Shown here in pieces: positions 33,634 through 43,160 of a stretch of 64,000 bases of DNA. The notes beneath the pieces are model-generated. The model did not search any database and had not been told where the DNA came from. It worked only from the letters and a program-made list of their open reading frames with translations. This DNA comes from JAJYKC01 sp035545735 (lineage in GTDB: Bacteria > Acidobacteriota > Terriglobia > Bryobacterales > Bryobacteraceae): NCBI GenBank assembly GCA_035545735.1, contig DASZXS010000016.1, positions 1-64,000 of the forward strand, written 5' to 3'. The position numbers and the translations under genes are program-made. Each line of letters opens with the position of its first letter. The stretch's first letter is position 1.

Positions 33634-34947
33634 GTGAAACGCTTAATCATCCTCATTCCCGCGGCGGTTATCGTACTCATCCTCTCGATCCTGTTGCTGC
33701 TTTCCTCCACGCCCAGGATTGAGTTGGACCCGGCGGTTACGGCGGTCGGCTCGGAAACGCCATTGAAAATTCATGTGAACGCGACGCACGGTATCCGTCG
33801 TCTCACTGCCTACGTCGAGCAAAACGGCACGCGGTACCGGTGCGCCGACCTGAAACTCGCTTCGACACGCTTCCACTGGCGCAAGACCGCCCCCGCCGAC
33901 TATATGCTCGTCGTCGGCTCGAAGACCACGCCCTCTCTTAAAGATGGCAAAGCCGTGCTGACCGTCGAGGCCGTATCGAACGATTTCCGGGGTTCCACAG
34001 CTACGGTGGTTCGCGATGTCATGGTGGCCACCAGGCCTCCTTTCGTCAGCGCGGACGGCGAACAGCACTACATCAATCAGGGCGGCTCGGAGTTGGTCCT
34101 TATTACGCCTTCGGGCTATTGGACCAAAGCGGGCGTGAAAGTCGGCAAGTACACTTTCCGGAGTTTCCCGATGCCCGGAGGAAAGCCCGGCCATTTCGTG
34201 CTCTACGCGTATCCGTGGGATGTGCCTGCCGATACCGTTCCGGAAGTTTTCGCCAGCAATCCAGCGGGCGCCGAAGCCACCGCGACTTTCAGCTATAAGC
34301 TGTTTCCGAAGCCTGCGCGGAAGCGCGATCTGACGATCGACGATAAATTTCTGGAACGCGTGCTAAGCGATATTGAACCCGGCGCCACAGGCAATCTGCT
34401 CACGCGGTTCCTCAATATCAATCGCAATATGCGCAAGGAAAACAACCAGACGCTGGCGGACCTGCGCCTGAAGACCGAACAGCGTTTCCTTTGGAGCGAG
34501 CCTTTCGAGCAGCAGCCGAATTCCAAGGTGGAATCCGTCTTTGCCGACGATCGCAGCTACATCTATAAAGGCGAGAAGGTCGATGAGCAGACCCATCTCG
34601 GTTTTGACCTGTCCGTTACGAAGCATGTTGCGGTGCAGGCCAGCAACGACGGCAAGGTCATCTACGCCGCCCGTCTCGGCATTTACGGCAATTGCGTGGT
34701 CATCGACCATGGCTATGGATTGCAATCCATCTACGGCCACTTGAGCCAGATCGGCGTGAAAGTGGGCGACATCGTAAAACGGCGGCAGGTAATCGGACAC
34801 AGCGGTTCAACCGGACTCGCCGGCGGCGACCACCTGCATTTCAGCATGCAACTCGATGGCGTCCAGGTGAATCCCGTCGAGTGGTGGGATGGCCACTGGA
34901 TCAAGGATCATGTCTGGAACCGCCTTAACATGAAGAGCGCTCGCTGA
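33634..34947 (+). CDS. M23-family peptidoglycan endopeptidase
   Basis: A 437-aa protein with a GTG start and an N-terminal membrane anchor (LIILIPAAVIVLILSILLLL). About 280 residues of beta-rich sequence precede a C-terminal LytM/M23 domain: THLGFDLSVT supplies the first zinc His and Asp, YGHLSQIGVKVGD and GDHLHFSMQLDGVQVNP the HxH ligand. Such enzymes cut peptide cross-links of peptidoglycan or act as activators. All zinc ligands are present, so it is likely active in the periplasm. Confidence 0.92.
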   Translation: MKRLIILIPAAVIVLILSILLLLSSTPRIELDPAVTAVGSETPLKIHVNATHGIRRLTAYVEQNGTRYRCADLKLASTRFHWRKTAPADYMLVVGSKTTPSLKDGKAVLTVEAVSNDFRGSTATVVRDVMVATRPPFVSADGEQHYINQGGSELVLITPSGYWTKAGVKVGKYTFRSFPMPGGKPGHFVLYAYPWDVPADTVPEVFASNPAGAEATATFSYKLFPKPARKRDLTIDDKFLERVLSDIEPGATGNLLTRFLNINRNMRKENNQTLADLRLKTEQRFLWSEPFEQQPNSKVESVFADDRSYIYKGEKVDEQTHLGFDLSVTKHVAVQASNDGKVIYAARLGIYGNCVVIDHGYGLQSIYGHLSQIGVKVGDIVKRRQVIGHSGSTGLAGGDHLHFSMQLDGVQVNPVEWWDGHWIKDHVWNRLNMKSAR

Positions 34948-34965
34948 GCGCGCCGCCGGTGGTGG

Positions 34966-35565
34966 CTATCTATTCCGCCGCCGCTTGAGCCACTTCCACA
35001 ACAGGTACACCGCCGCCGCCACGGCAAGCGCCACGCCCACGTGGATTGCCTGGTGATGGATCTGTCCGTAGACGCGCTCCCATTGATCTCCCACCAGGTA
35101 ACCGAGCGTCAAAAAGACGCTGACCCAAAACAGCGCACCCGCGTAGGCATAGAGCGCGAACTGCCGGAACTCGAGCTCGGATGTGCCCGCGACTACGGCC
35201 GTCAAATGCCGCACGCCCGGAACAAAGTAGCCCACCACGAGCGCCCAATGGCCCAGCTTTCCGAACCATTCGTGAACTCGATCCACGTGGGCCTGGGTAA
35301 TGTGAAACCACTTCCCATAGCGATGAATTACCGTCATCCCGAGGGAGCGGCCGATATAGTAGCTGCAAGTGATTCCGGTGGCGCTTCCGAGAAACGCCAC
35401 AACAAGCGCGAGCGGAAAATTCAGATGCCCTTTCGATGCAAGATACCCGGAAAAAACGAGCAGCGTCTCATCCGGTACAGGCAGCCCAACGATGCCGAAT
35501 ACCAGCAGGCCGAAGATTGCAAAGTATCCGTAGGTGGATACCCATTGAAGTAACGGCTCCAGCAA
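34966..35565 (-). CDS. DedA-family membrane protein
   Basis: A 199-aa protein of the SNARE-associated/DedA family: FGIVGLPVPDETLLVFSGYLA (the E/D-rich re-entrant segment), LGSATGITCSYYIGRSLG, and GHWALVVGYFVPGVRHLTAVVAG with the conserved FxPGxR motif. DedA proteins are flippases for undecaprenyl phosphate or phospholipids. The start appears to be TTG at 35565, directly after the mscL stop codon, so the two are coupled. Confidence 0.9.
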   Translation of the reverse strand: MLEPLLQWVSTYGYFAIFGLLVFGIVGLPVPDETLLVFSGYLASKGHLNFPLALVVAFLGSATGITCSYYIGRSLGMTVIHRYGKWFHITQAHVDRVHEWFGKLGHWALVVGYFVPGVRHLTAVVAGTSELEFRQFALYAYAGALFWVSVFLTLGYLVGDQWERVYGQIHHQAIHVGVALAVAAAVYLLWKWLKRRRNR

Positions 35566-36006
35566 CTAGAGGCTCGATGTGCAGTGAGGGCAACGCTTCG
35601 CCGCCGCCGCGATCGTGGTGCAGCAGAACGGGCAATCTTTGGTCGTGGGCGCGGGGGCCGGCACGGGTTTCGGCATAGCCTTGTTAGCCGATTTTACCAC
35701 CAGGAAGATCGCGAATCCGATGATCAGGAAGTTGATGACGGCATTCAGGAACAAGCCGTAGTTGATGGTGACGACGTCCTTGATCTTCTTCGCATCCACC
35801 AGCGCGGTTCCAGCCGGTACGTCTCCCTTTAGGACGAGGTAGAGGTTGCTGAAATCCACCCCGTGCAGCAGCATGCCGATCGGCGGCATAAGGATATCGT
35901 TCACGAGAGAGGTGACAATGCTTCCAAACGCTGCGCCGATGACTACAGCGACGGCCAGATCGAGGACATTGCCCCTGAGTATAAATTCTTTGAATTCTTT
36001 CAACAT
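35566..36006 (-). CDS. mscL: Large-conductance mechanosensitive channel with zinc-ribbon tail
   Basis: A 146-aa protein. Residues 1-110 are standard MscL: N-terminal amphipathic helix FKEFILRGNVLDLAVAVVIG with TM1, then the periplasmic loop and TM2 NAVINFLIIGFAIFLVV. Unusually, the cytoplasmic C-terminus is extended by a Pro-rich linker and a CPFC ... CPHC zinc ribbon (about 124-143). The channel opens under membrane tension to release solutes. It lies upstream of and adjacent to the DedA gene. Confidence 0.95.
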   Translation of the reverse strand: MLKEFKEFILRGNVLDLAVAVVIGAAFGSIVTSLVNDILMPPIGMLLHGVDFSNLYLVLKGDVPAGTALVDAKKIKDVVTINYGLFLNAVINFLIIGFAIFLVVKSANKAMPKPVPAPAPTTKDCPFCCTTIAAAAKRCPHCTSSL

Positions 36007-36048
36007 CTGCCTTTTCCCCCTTCAGTGTTTTGGGACTGCGAGTTAAGT

Positions 36049-38124
36049 CTAATTCTTTTCGGGCGCTTTCGCCGGAGCGGGTGCGGGATTCTTCAGCCAT
36101 TCCCCAAGCCAGTCCAGAACCGTGTTGTACCAAAGTGAGGAGTTTTGCGGCTTCAGCACCCAGTGCCCTTCGTCGGGATACACCAGGAGTTTGGCCGGAA
36201 CATTGCGCAACTTGAGGGCGGTGAACAGTTGCAGGCTCTGGGTGTAGGGCACACGGAAATCGAGTTCGCCCGTCACCACCAGCGTGGGGGTTTTGAAATC
36301 CTTGACGTAGTAGCTCGGAGACCATTTCGCATAGACTTCCGGCTGGTCCCACGGCATTCCCCCGAATTCCCAGATGGGGAACCACAATTCTTCCGTCGCG
36401 CCCGCCATGCTTCTGAGATCGAAAACGCCCGCGTGCGAGACCAGCGCCTTGAAGCGGTCCGTGTGCCCAAGGATCCAGTCCACCATGTAACCTCCGTACG
36501 AACCTCCCGCGGCGGCCATCCGCTGGGGGTCGGCATAGGGGAACTGCGACACGTGGTCCGCTACCGTCATGATGTCGTCATATGCCCTTCCGCCCCAGTC
36601 CGATTGAATCTCTTCGGTGAACTTCTGCCCGTACCCGGTTGAGCCTCTGGGGTTGGGCATTACGACGACATACCCCGCGCCCGCGAACACCTGGGCATTC
36701 CACCGGTAGGACCAGTCTTCGCCCCACGCGCCCTCCGGACCACCGTGAATCAGGAACAGCACCGGGTACTTCTTTCCGCCTTGAAAGCCCGGAGGCTTGA
36801 TGAGAAAGCTATGAATTTTAGCCTGATCCGGCGCATCCACCCAGAACTCCTCGAGCGGCGTCAGTTCGTACTGGCTTAGCAGGGCATCGTTCAGATGCGT
36901 GAGCGGCGCCGGCGCGCCGCCGGTCGACGCGATGCGGTAGATCTCCAGCGGTTTCGACCCGCTCTGCTCGGAGTAGACCATCGTTTTGCCGTCGGCGGAA
37001 AGGCGGATGTCGCCGATGCTGCCGTGCCCGCTCGCGATCACGCTCGATGCGCCGCCCGCCGCGGGCACGATACGAATTGCTTTACGTCCGCGGTCTTCCG
37101 TCGTGAAAAAGAGGCGGCTGCCGTCCGGCGACCAGGTGAATTCCGCGACCGGACGATCGAGATTCTGCACCACTTCGCTGGTCACGCCGGTCGCGCGATC
37201 CATCACCATCAGCCGCCAGCGATCGCTTTCATACCCTGCGCGCTCCTGGCTCAGGAACGCCAGCAATTTTCCATCGGGCGAATAGGACGGAGCGACATCG
37301 GCGCCGGGACTGCTCGTTACTTTCTTGGCCTCACCTCCCGAAAGAGGGACGGTGAACAACTCGGAATTCGTGCTGGTTGATGGGTCCGGATCGGGCTTCA
37401 TGACGTAACAGACCTCGGTACCTTCCGGAGAAAACGCGTAACCATCCATACCGCCGAGCGAAAACGGAGGGACATCGCGGCTGCCGGGGGTCAGGTCCTT
37501 GAGCCCGGAGCCGTCGGTTCCGATCGTGAAAAGGTGCGACCGGCGCGCCCCCTGCCAGTCCGTCCAGTGCCGGTAGAGCAGTTCGGTGTAGCTGCGCGCC
37601 TGCACTTTGTTGTTTTTCGCGGCTTCAATCCGGGCCTTGGCGCAATTGTCGTCGGCGCAGTCCGGGTACACCGAGCTGGTAAACAGAAGCCTCTTTCCGT
37701 CCGCCGAAACCGTAACTCCGCCGGCTTCGGTGGAGAGATTGGTAATCTGCCGGGCCTCTCCGCCATCGGCTTTCATCATCCAGATTTGTGAGGTGCCCCC
37801 GCGGTTGGAAACAAAGGCAAGCTGCTCGGAATCGGGCAGCCAGCGGGGCCGTTCGTTGGTGGTCCCCTCGTGCGTAATCTGCCTCGGCGTCCCGCCGGAG
37901 GTGTAGACCACCCAGATCTGCGATGACTTGGTGTTTTGCTCAAAATCGATCGATTGCGCCACGAACGCCACTTCATTTCCGTTGGGGGAAATCTGCGGAT
38001 CGCTGATCCGGACGATTTTCAAGAGTGCGCTGACGTCAAAAGGAAGTTTAGCTGCCATCGTGGGGAGACCTGAAATAGCTAGGACCAATCCGATCCTCGA
38101 CAACTTTGGCCACAAAGTTGACAT
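36049..38124 (-). CDS. S9-family prolyl oligopeptidase (dipeptidyl/acylaminoacyl type)
   Basis: A 691-aa protein with a signal peptide (ending PTMAAK). The N-terminal half is a WD40-like TolB-type propeller (repeats such as DPQISPNGNEVAFVAQ and SYSPDGKLLAFLSQ); the C-terminal alpha/beta-hydrolase domain has FLIHGGPEGAWG, nucleophile GGSYGGYMVDW, acid VTGELDFRVPY and His in YPDEGHWVL. It should cleave short peptides, after Pro or by removing acyl amino acids, in the periplasm. It is isolated on the minus strand, upstream of mscL by 42 bp. Confidence 0.94.
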   Translation of the reverse strand: MSTLWPKLSRIGLVLAISGLPTMAAKLPFDVSALLKIVRISDPQISPNGNEVAFVAQSIDFEQNTKSSQIWVVYTSGGTPRQITHEGTTNERPRWLPDSEQLAFVSNRGGTSQIWMMKADGGEARQITNLSTEAGGVTVSADGKRLLFTSSVYPDCADDNCAKARIEAAKNNKVQARSYTELLYRHWTDWQGARRSHLFTIGTDGSGLKDLTPGSRDVPPFSLGGMDGYAFSPEGTEVCYVMKPDPDPSTSTNSELFTVPLSGGEAKKVTSSPGADVAPSYSPDGKLLAFLSQERAGYESDRWRLMVMDRATGVTSEVVQNLDRPVAEFTWSPDGSRLFFTTEDRGRKAIRIVPAAGGASSVIASGHGSIGDIRLSADGKTMVYSEQSGSKPLEIYRIASTGGAPAPLTHLNDALLSQYELTPLEEFWVDAPDQAKIHSFLIKPPGFQGGKKYPVLFLIHGGPEGAWGEDWSYRWNAQVFAGAGYVVVMPNPRGSTGYGQKFTEEIQSDWGGRAYDDIMTVADHVSQFPYADPQRMAAAGGSYGGYMVDWILGHTDRFKALVSHAGVFDLRSMAGATEELWFPIWEFGGMPWDQPEVYAKWSPSYYVKDFKTPTLVVTGELDFRVPYTQSLQLFTALKLRNVPAKLLVYPDEGHWVLKPQNSSLWYNTVLDWLGEWLKNPAPAPAKAPEKN

Positions 38125-38212
38125 AGCCTCGATTGTACGCTGCCGCCACGCCCGCGTTTCTGAAGTCCGCGCAGACCGCGTGTTAAACTCAAGAATTCAC
38201 TCCAGATTCAAC

Positions 38213-38728
38213 ATGATTCGTCCCTATCGCGGCGTGCTCCCTCGGGTCGCCTCGTCCGCTTACATCGATCCCAGCGCCCAGGTGATTGGCGACGCTGTCA
38301 TCGGCGAACGCGCCAGTGTTTGGCCGAACGCCACCATTCGCGCCGACGTCAATTCCATCACCATCGGTGACGAATCGAATGTCCAGGACAATTCATGCAT
38401 CCATGCCGACGAGGGCCCTTTCGCGGTGATCCTCGGCAAACGCGTCACGGTGGGCCATTCGGTGGTGGCGCACGGTTGCGTGATCGAGGATGAATGTTTG
38501 ATTGGGATAGGCGCGGTCATTCTGAACGGAGCGCGTATTGGAAGAGGCTCGGTCGTCGCCGCCGGGACGGTGGTGCCGGAAGGCATGCTGATTCCGGCCG
38601 GCAGCATGGTGATGGGCGTACCCGCTAAAATCCGCCGAGAAGTCACTCCGGAGGAACGGGAGCGCTTTCGTGTGAATGCCGACCATTATGTCGAAGCGTG
38701 CCGGATCTACCGTGAAGGGCTTTCCTAG
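38213..38728 (+). CDS. Gamma-class carbonic anhydrase / YrdA-like hexapeptide protein
   Basis: About 171 aa from the ATG at 38213 (MIRPYRG), after which a left-handed beta-helix starts (SAYIDPSAQVIGDAVIGERASVWPNATIRADV). Candidate zinc His are in DNSCIHADEGP, VTVGHSVVAHGC. The C-terminal helix follows (EERERFRVNADHY). Such proteins bind zinc and may hydrate CO2; many have no measured activity. It is 12 bp before hisS and could be cotranscribed. Confidence 0.9.
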   Translation: MIRPYRGVLPRVASSAYIDPSAQVIGDAVIGERASVWPNATIRADVNSITIGDESNVQDNSCIHADEGPFAVILGKRVTVGHSVVAHGCVIEDECLIGIGAVILNGARIGRGSVVAAGTVVPEGMLIPAGSMVMGVPAKIRREVTPEERERFRVNADHYVEACRIYREGLS

Positions 38729-38740
38729 GGCGAAGAGAAA

Positions 38741-39997
38741 ATGATCAAAGCAGTAAAGGGCATGCGGGATATCCTTCCTCCGTCGAGTTCCGTCTGGAAC
38801 CATGTGGAGGCGGAGGTGAGGAAAGTTTTTCGCGCCTATCACTACCAGGAAATCCGCACGCCGGTGCTCGAAGAGACCGCTCTCTTCGCGCGCGGCGTAG
38901 GGGAAGAGACTGATATCGTCGGCAAGGAAATGTATACTTTCGCCGATCGGGACGGCACGTCGCTTACGCTGCGTCCGGAGAATACCGCGTCGGTAATGCG
39001 AGCCTGGATTGAGCACAGCCTCGGGCAAAAGCCCGGCCTCCAGAAGCTTTTCTACATCGGGCCCATGTTTCGCCGGGAGCGTCCGCAGAAGGGCCGCTAC
39101 CGCCAGTTCTTTCAGATCGGCGCCGAGGCCATCGGCTCGGAATCGCCTGCGCTCGATGCGGAAGTCATTGAGATGGTGGTGGAGATTCTTTACGGATGCG
39201 GGCTCGACGGATTCAAGCTGCTGATTAACTCGGTTGGAGACCACAACTGCCGGCCGGGGTACGTCGCGCTGCTCAAGGAGAAGTTGAAGGACGTCGCGCC
39301 GGGCATGTGCGGCGACTGCCAGCGCCGCGCCGAAACCAACCCTCTGCGCGTGCTCGATTGCAAAGTCCCGCAGGACCAGCCAATCATCGACGCCTTGCCG
39401 TCGATTCTCGAACATCTCTGCGCACCATGCACCGCGCACTTCGCGCGCGTGCGCGAACTGCTCGAAAGCCGCGGCATCCCCTTCGAGGTGCGCCCGCGCA
39501 TGGTCCGCGGCCTCGACTACTACATGCGCACCACTTTCGAGATTACGCACGGGTCTCTGGGAGCGCAGAATTCCGTACTCGGCGGCGGCAGATACGACGG
39601 GCTTGCCGAATCCCTCGGTTCGAAGACGCCCGCGCCCGGCATTGGTTTTTCGATTGGAGAGGACCGCCTGGTGATGAGCGTCGAGGAATCACAGCCCGGG
39701 CGGCATGACGAGGCTTTGGATTTGTATATCGCTCCCATGGGCGCGGCGGCGCTCGAACACTGCGGCGTGCTGGCGCGCGAATTGCGCGGGCTCGGCGTCA
39801 GCGTGGAGCTCGCATTCGAAGGGAAATTGAAACGCGCCCTGGAACTCGCCAATAAAATGGGCGCGCGATTTACGCTCATCGTGGGCGACAACGAACTGGC
39901 CTCGCGGGCCTATCAACTGAAAGATATGGCCAGCGGCGAGCAGGCGGTTGTCACGCGGGAGCGGTTACGGGAAAAATTGAGCTCACAGCAGAACTGA
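38741..39997 (+). CDS. hisS: Histidyl-tRNA synthetase
   Basis: A 418-aa class II synthetase. Motif 1 region EIRTPVLEETALFARGVG, TSLTLRPENTASVMRAWIEH, motif 2 FYIGPMFRRERPQKGRYRQF with QIGAEAIG, the His-A loop VRGLDYYMRTTFEI, VLGGGRYDGLAESLG and motif 3 GIGFSIGEDRL are all visible, followed by the anticodon-binding domain. It attaches histidine to tRNA-His. The next gene, aspS, is 13 bp away, a common hisS-aspS pairing. Confidence 0.98.
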   Translation: MIKAVKGMRDILPPSSSVWNHVEAEVRKVFRAYHYQEIRTPVLEETALFARGVGEETDIVGKEMYTFADRDGTSLTLRPENTASVMRAWIEHSLGQKPGLQKLFYIGPMFRRERPQKGRYRQFFQIGAEAIGSESPALDAEVIEMVVEILYGCGLDGFKLLINSVGDHNCRPGYVALLKEKLKDVAPGMCGDCQRRAETNPLRVLDCKVPQDQPIIDALPSILEHLCAPCTAHFARVRELLESRGIPFEVRPRMVRGLDYYMRTTFEITHGSLGAQNSVLGGGRYDGLAESLGSKTPAPGIGFSIGEDRLVMSVEESQPGRHDEALDLYIAPMGAAALEHCGVLARELRGLGVSVELAFEGKLKRALELANKMGARFTLIVGDNELASRAYQLKDMASGEQAVVTRERLREKLSSQQN

Positions 39998-40010
39998 TTC
40001 TTACACATCG

Positions 40011-41780
40011 ATGGAAAACGTACCTTTGGACTTTTTGGGCGACCTCCGGCGCACTCACACGTGCGGCCAGCTTCGCGCCTCCGATGCGGGCTCCCGCGTC
40101 ATCCTGATGGGATGGGTGCACCGCCGCCGTGATTTGGGCGGAGTGTTCTTCATCCATCTGCGCGACCGTGACGGCGCAACTCAGCTTGTCTTTCGCGCCG
40201 AGGGTGACGCCGAAGCCCATCGCAAAGCGGAAATGCTTGGCCCTGAATATGTTATCGCCGTCGAGGGCCTCGTGGAAAAGCGCGAGACGGGCACCGTCAA
40301 CGCCTCCATCGCCACCGGGGAGGTGGAGGTGGTGGTGGATAAACTCTGGATTCTGAACGAATCGCGCACGCCGCCTTTTCCCATGGAAGAAAATGTCGAC
40401 GTAAAAGAGGACGCGCGCCTCAAGTACCGCTATGTCGATCTGCGCCGCCCCAACATGCAGCGCAACATTATTCTGCGCTCGCGCGTGGCGCAAGCGATTC
40501 GAAACGTTCTCTGCGGACAGGGTTTTCTCGAGATCGAGACGCCGTTTCTCACCCGGTCCACGCCGGAAGGCGCGCGGGATTTTCTTGTCCCCAGCCGCGT
40601 CAATCCGGGGTCATTCTATGCTCTGCCGCAGTCGCCGCAGATCTTCAAGCAGATCCTGATGGTGAGCGGATTTGAGAAATACTTCCAGATTGTCCGCTGT
40701 TTCCGGGATGAGGACCTCCGCGCCGACCGGCAGTTGGAATTCACCCAGATCGACCTCGAAATGTCGTTCCCGCAGCAGGAGCGCATCTTCGAAGTCATTG
40801 AGCCGCTGGTTCAGAATGCCTGCCGGGAGGCCGGTGTTGAGGTCGCCCCGCCTTTTCCGCGTCTTACGTATGCCCAGGCGATGCGGTCCTACGGCATCGA
40901 CAAGCCCGATCTCCGCATTCCTCCGTTCCACGTGCTCGAAGGCGACTTCTCTTCGCTCGAACTGCGCTATGCCCCGGTTGCGATCCACATTCCCAATACC
41001 GGATCGCTCAGCAGCAAGGACCGCAATGAAGTGAAGGCGTTCGGCCGTGAGCGCGGCTTGCGTGTTTACGATGACTTGAAGCGGCTCGATCCGGCCATCG
41101 TCGAAGGGGCCCGCGCCGTGACGGGCGCGGGAGCCGAAGATCTGTTGATTCTGGCCGGCTGGGCGGGCGAACCGAAAGGCCAGCGTCCGGAGGAAACATT
41201 CCTGCAGGCCTGCGGGCAGCTTCGCCTGTACCTGGCGCAGAAATACAACGACCGCCATAAACTTCTTGACCCGAAGAAATTTCAGTTTCTCTGGGTGGTT
41301 GATTTCCCGATGTTCGAATGGGACGAGGAGGAAAACCGGTGGAACGCGGCGCATCACCCGTTTACCTCGGTCCACGATGAGGATCTCGACAAACTGACCT
41401 CCGATCCGGCGGCTTGCCGTGCCAAGTCTTACGATCTGGTGTTGAATGGCGTCGAGCTTGGCTCGGGATCCATCCGTATTCACCGGCGTGACGTGCAAAC
41501 CAGGGTTTTCGCGGCGCTCGGCTTTTCGGAAGAAGAAGCCCGCCGCCGGTTCGGGTTTCTCCTGGAAGCGCTGGAATATGGCGCGCCTCCGCACGGAGGA
41601 ATCGCTCTCGGACTCGACCGGCTGGTGATGATTCTCGCGGGAGAAGACTCGATCCGCGAAGTGATCGCTTTCCCCAAGACCGCTCGCGGGACCGACCTGA
41701 TGTCGGAAGCGCCCTCCACAGTGCCCGATCGTCAATTGCGGGAGTTGGGGATCCGGCTGGCGGCGCCTCCGGGCAAATGA
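40011..41780 (+). CDS. aspS: Aspartyl-tRNA synthetase (bacterial type)
   Basis: A 589-aa enzyme with N-terminal OB fold (VILMGWVHRRRDLGGVFFIHLRDRDG), class II motif 1 (FLEIETPFLTRSTPEGARDF), QSPQIFKQILM, motif 2 (FQIVRCFRDEDLRADRQLEFTQ), the bacterial GAD insertion (about 280-400), and motif 3 (GIALGLDRLVMIL). It charges tRNA-Asp, and in many bacteria lacking asparagine synthetase also tRNA-Asn. It follows hisS and is followed by a MauE-type gene 24 bp away. Confidence 0.98.
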   Translation: MENVPLDFLGDLRRTHTCGQLRASDAGSRVILMGWVHRRRDLGGVFFIHLRDRDGATQLVFRAEGDAEAHRKAEMLGPEYVIAVEGLVEKRETGTVNASIATGEVEVVVDKLWILNESRTPPFPMEENVDVKEDARLKYRYVDLRRPNMQRNIILRSRVAQAIRNVLCGQGFLEIETPFLTRSTPEGARDFLVPSRVNPGSFYALPQSPQIFKQILMVSGFEKYFQIVRCFRDEDLRADRQLEFTQIDLEMSFPQQERIFEVIEPLVQNACREAGVEVAPPFPRLTYAQAMRSYGIDKPDLRIPPFHVLEGDFSSLELRYAPVAIHIPNTGSLSSKDRNEVKAFGRERGLRVYDDLKRLDPAIVEGARAVTGAGAEDLLILAGWAGEPKGQRPEETFLQACGQLRLYLAQKYNDRHKLLDPKKFQFLWVVDFPMFEWDEEENRWNAAHHPFTSVHDEDLDKLTSDPAACRAKSYDLVLNGVELGSGSIRIHRRDVQTRVFAALGFSEEEARRRFGFLLEALEYGAPPHGGIALGLDRLVMILAGEDSIREVIAFPKTARGTDLMSEAPSTVPDRQLRELGIRLAAPPGK

Positions 41781-41804
41781 CGAATCCGAAGTAAAATAAC
41801 CCTT

Positions 41805-42722
41805 ATGGCGCAAGCGGACGTGCTCTCGGAGGGCGGTTCTATCGGAATCACAGGTTGGAAGGGGATTCTGGGCACGGTTGCCGCCGTCTTTCTGGCGATT
41901 CTGTTCGCGGTTTCCGGCATCTGGAAGATCAGCGACCCGTTTAAATGGTCCCAGTTCCTAGGCGATTTCCGGGTTCCCTCGAATCTCTCCATGCCGTTTA
42001 CTCTGCTGCTCGGTATTGGGGAAACATTTGGAGCCGCTCTGATTCTGCTTCCGCGCTTCCGCCGCTGGGGCGCGATCCTCATTGGGTTGCTCCTGGTTGT
42101 GTTCATGGCTTACATCGGCGTCAATTACGGAGCACTGGTAGGGAAGGAATGCAGTTGCTTTCCGATCGTGAAGCGCACGGTCGGGCCGGGATTTTTTGTG
42201 GGTGACGTCGTGTTCCTGCTGCTCGCGGTTGCGGCGGGGTGGTGGTCGAGGAAGCCGGAGAATCTCAAGGTGGCCTCGATGATTCTGGGCGCGATTGTGG
42301 TCTTCGCAGGCGTTTCCTACGGTATGAATGCGGCCCGGCAGACCGGAACCGTCGCGCCCGATAGCATCGTGGTGGATGGCGCGCCCCGCTCGCTGCATTC
42401 CGGGAATATCTTCGTATTCTTTTATGATCCAATGTGCATGCACTGCGACGCCGCGGCGCGGCGCATGGCAATGCTGAACTGGAAAGACACCAGCGTGATC
42501 GCCATTCCGGTGGACCAGCCGCAGTTCGCCGCGGCTTTCCTGCACGACACGGGTTTGAAGGCTGGAACCTCGCTCGATGCGAAGAAAATGCGCGATGTCT
42601 TTCCCTTCGTCAATACGCCTTACGCGGTGGCGCTCTCGAACGGGCGCCAGAAAGCGGCCGTCGGAAACTTTGACGAGAGCGAACCGGCTCGCACGCTTCG
42701 CAAGATCGGCTTCGTCGAGTAG
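41805..42722 (+). CDS. MauE/DoxX-type membrane protein fused to a thioredoxin-like domain
   Basis: A 305-aa protein. Residues about 20-165 form a four-helix MauE/DoxX-like domain (AILFAVSGIWKISDPFKWSQFL, FGAALILLPRFRRWGAILIG) with the loop GKECSCFP. A further helix at 155-175 leads to a periplasmic thioredoxin-like domain with YDPMCMHCDAA, a CxxC-type site at Cys-Met-His-Cys, and NTPYAVALSNG holding the cis-Pro. It probably passes reducing power or forms disulfides on envelope proteins, as MauE/MauD or VKOR fusions do. Confidence 0.82.
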   Translation: MAQADVLSEGGSIGITGWKGILGTVAAVFLAILFAVSGIWKISDPFKWSQFLGDFRVPSNLSMPFTLLLGIGETFGAALILLPRFRRWGAILIGLLLVVFMAYIGVNYGALVGKECSCFPIVKRTVGPGFFVGDVVFLLLAVAAGWWSRKPENLKVASMILGAIVVFAGVSYGMNAARQTGTVAPDSIVVDGAPRSLHSGNIFVFFYDPMCMHCDAAARRMAMLNWKDTSVIAIPVDQPQFAAAFLHDTGLKAGTSLDAKKMRDVFPFVNTPYAVALSNGRQKAAVGNFDESEPARTLRKIGFVE

Positions 42723-42923
42723 TTACGGCGCGGCGTGTTCCGGCGAGAAGTTGTTGACGAGCTTGCGCAAGGACGCCCGGTTGAGCTACGATAGCCGGAG
42801 TTTTGAACTATCCATGCGTTTTGCCGCCGAAGTCCGCGCATTCCGGAACACTCGCAGTAACAACACCCTATATGCCCGGTTTCCAGACCGACACGCATGT
42901 TTACAAGCTAGGAGACATACGCA

Positions 42924-43127
42924 GTGAAAGAAAAAGGTATTGTGAAATGGTTTAACGCCGCCAAGGGTTATGGATTCATCCAGCGCTCAAACGGCGAGGA
43001 CGTATTTGTTCACTTCTCCGCCATCCAGTCTGATGGCTACAGAAGTTTGGACGAGGGCTCCGAAGTGGAGTTTGAAGTAAAACGGGGCCCGAAAGGTCTC
43101 CAGGCGGAGAACGTGTCCCGGCCGTAA
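42924..43127 (+). CDS. csp: Cold-shock protein, CspA family
   Basis: A 67-aa single cold-shock domain: KGIVKWFNAAKGYGFIQR includes RNP1 and DVFVHFSAI is RNP2. It binds single-stranded RNA and melts hairpins. The start is GTG with AGGAG nine bases upstream (42910-42914). A non-coding stretch of 201 bp (42723-42923) precedes it, consistent with a structured cold-shock leader; I see only a weak candidate promoter (TTGCGC at 42763, TACGAT at 42787). Confidence 0.97.
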   Translation: MKEKGIVKWFNAAKGYGFIQRSNGEDVFVHFSAIQSDGYRSLDEGSEVEFEVKRGPKGLQAENVSRP

Positions 43128-43160
43128 TCCACGGGGCTCCCGGCAAAATGTTTTGAAACA

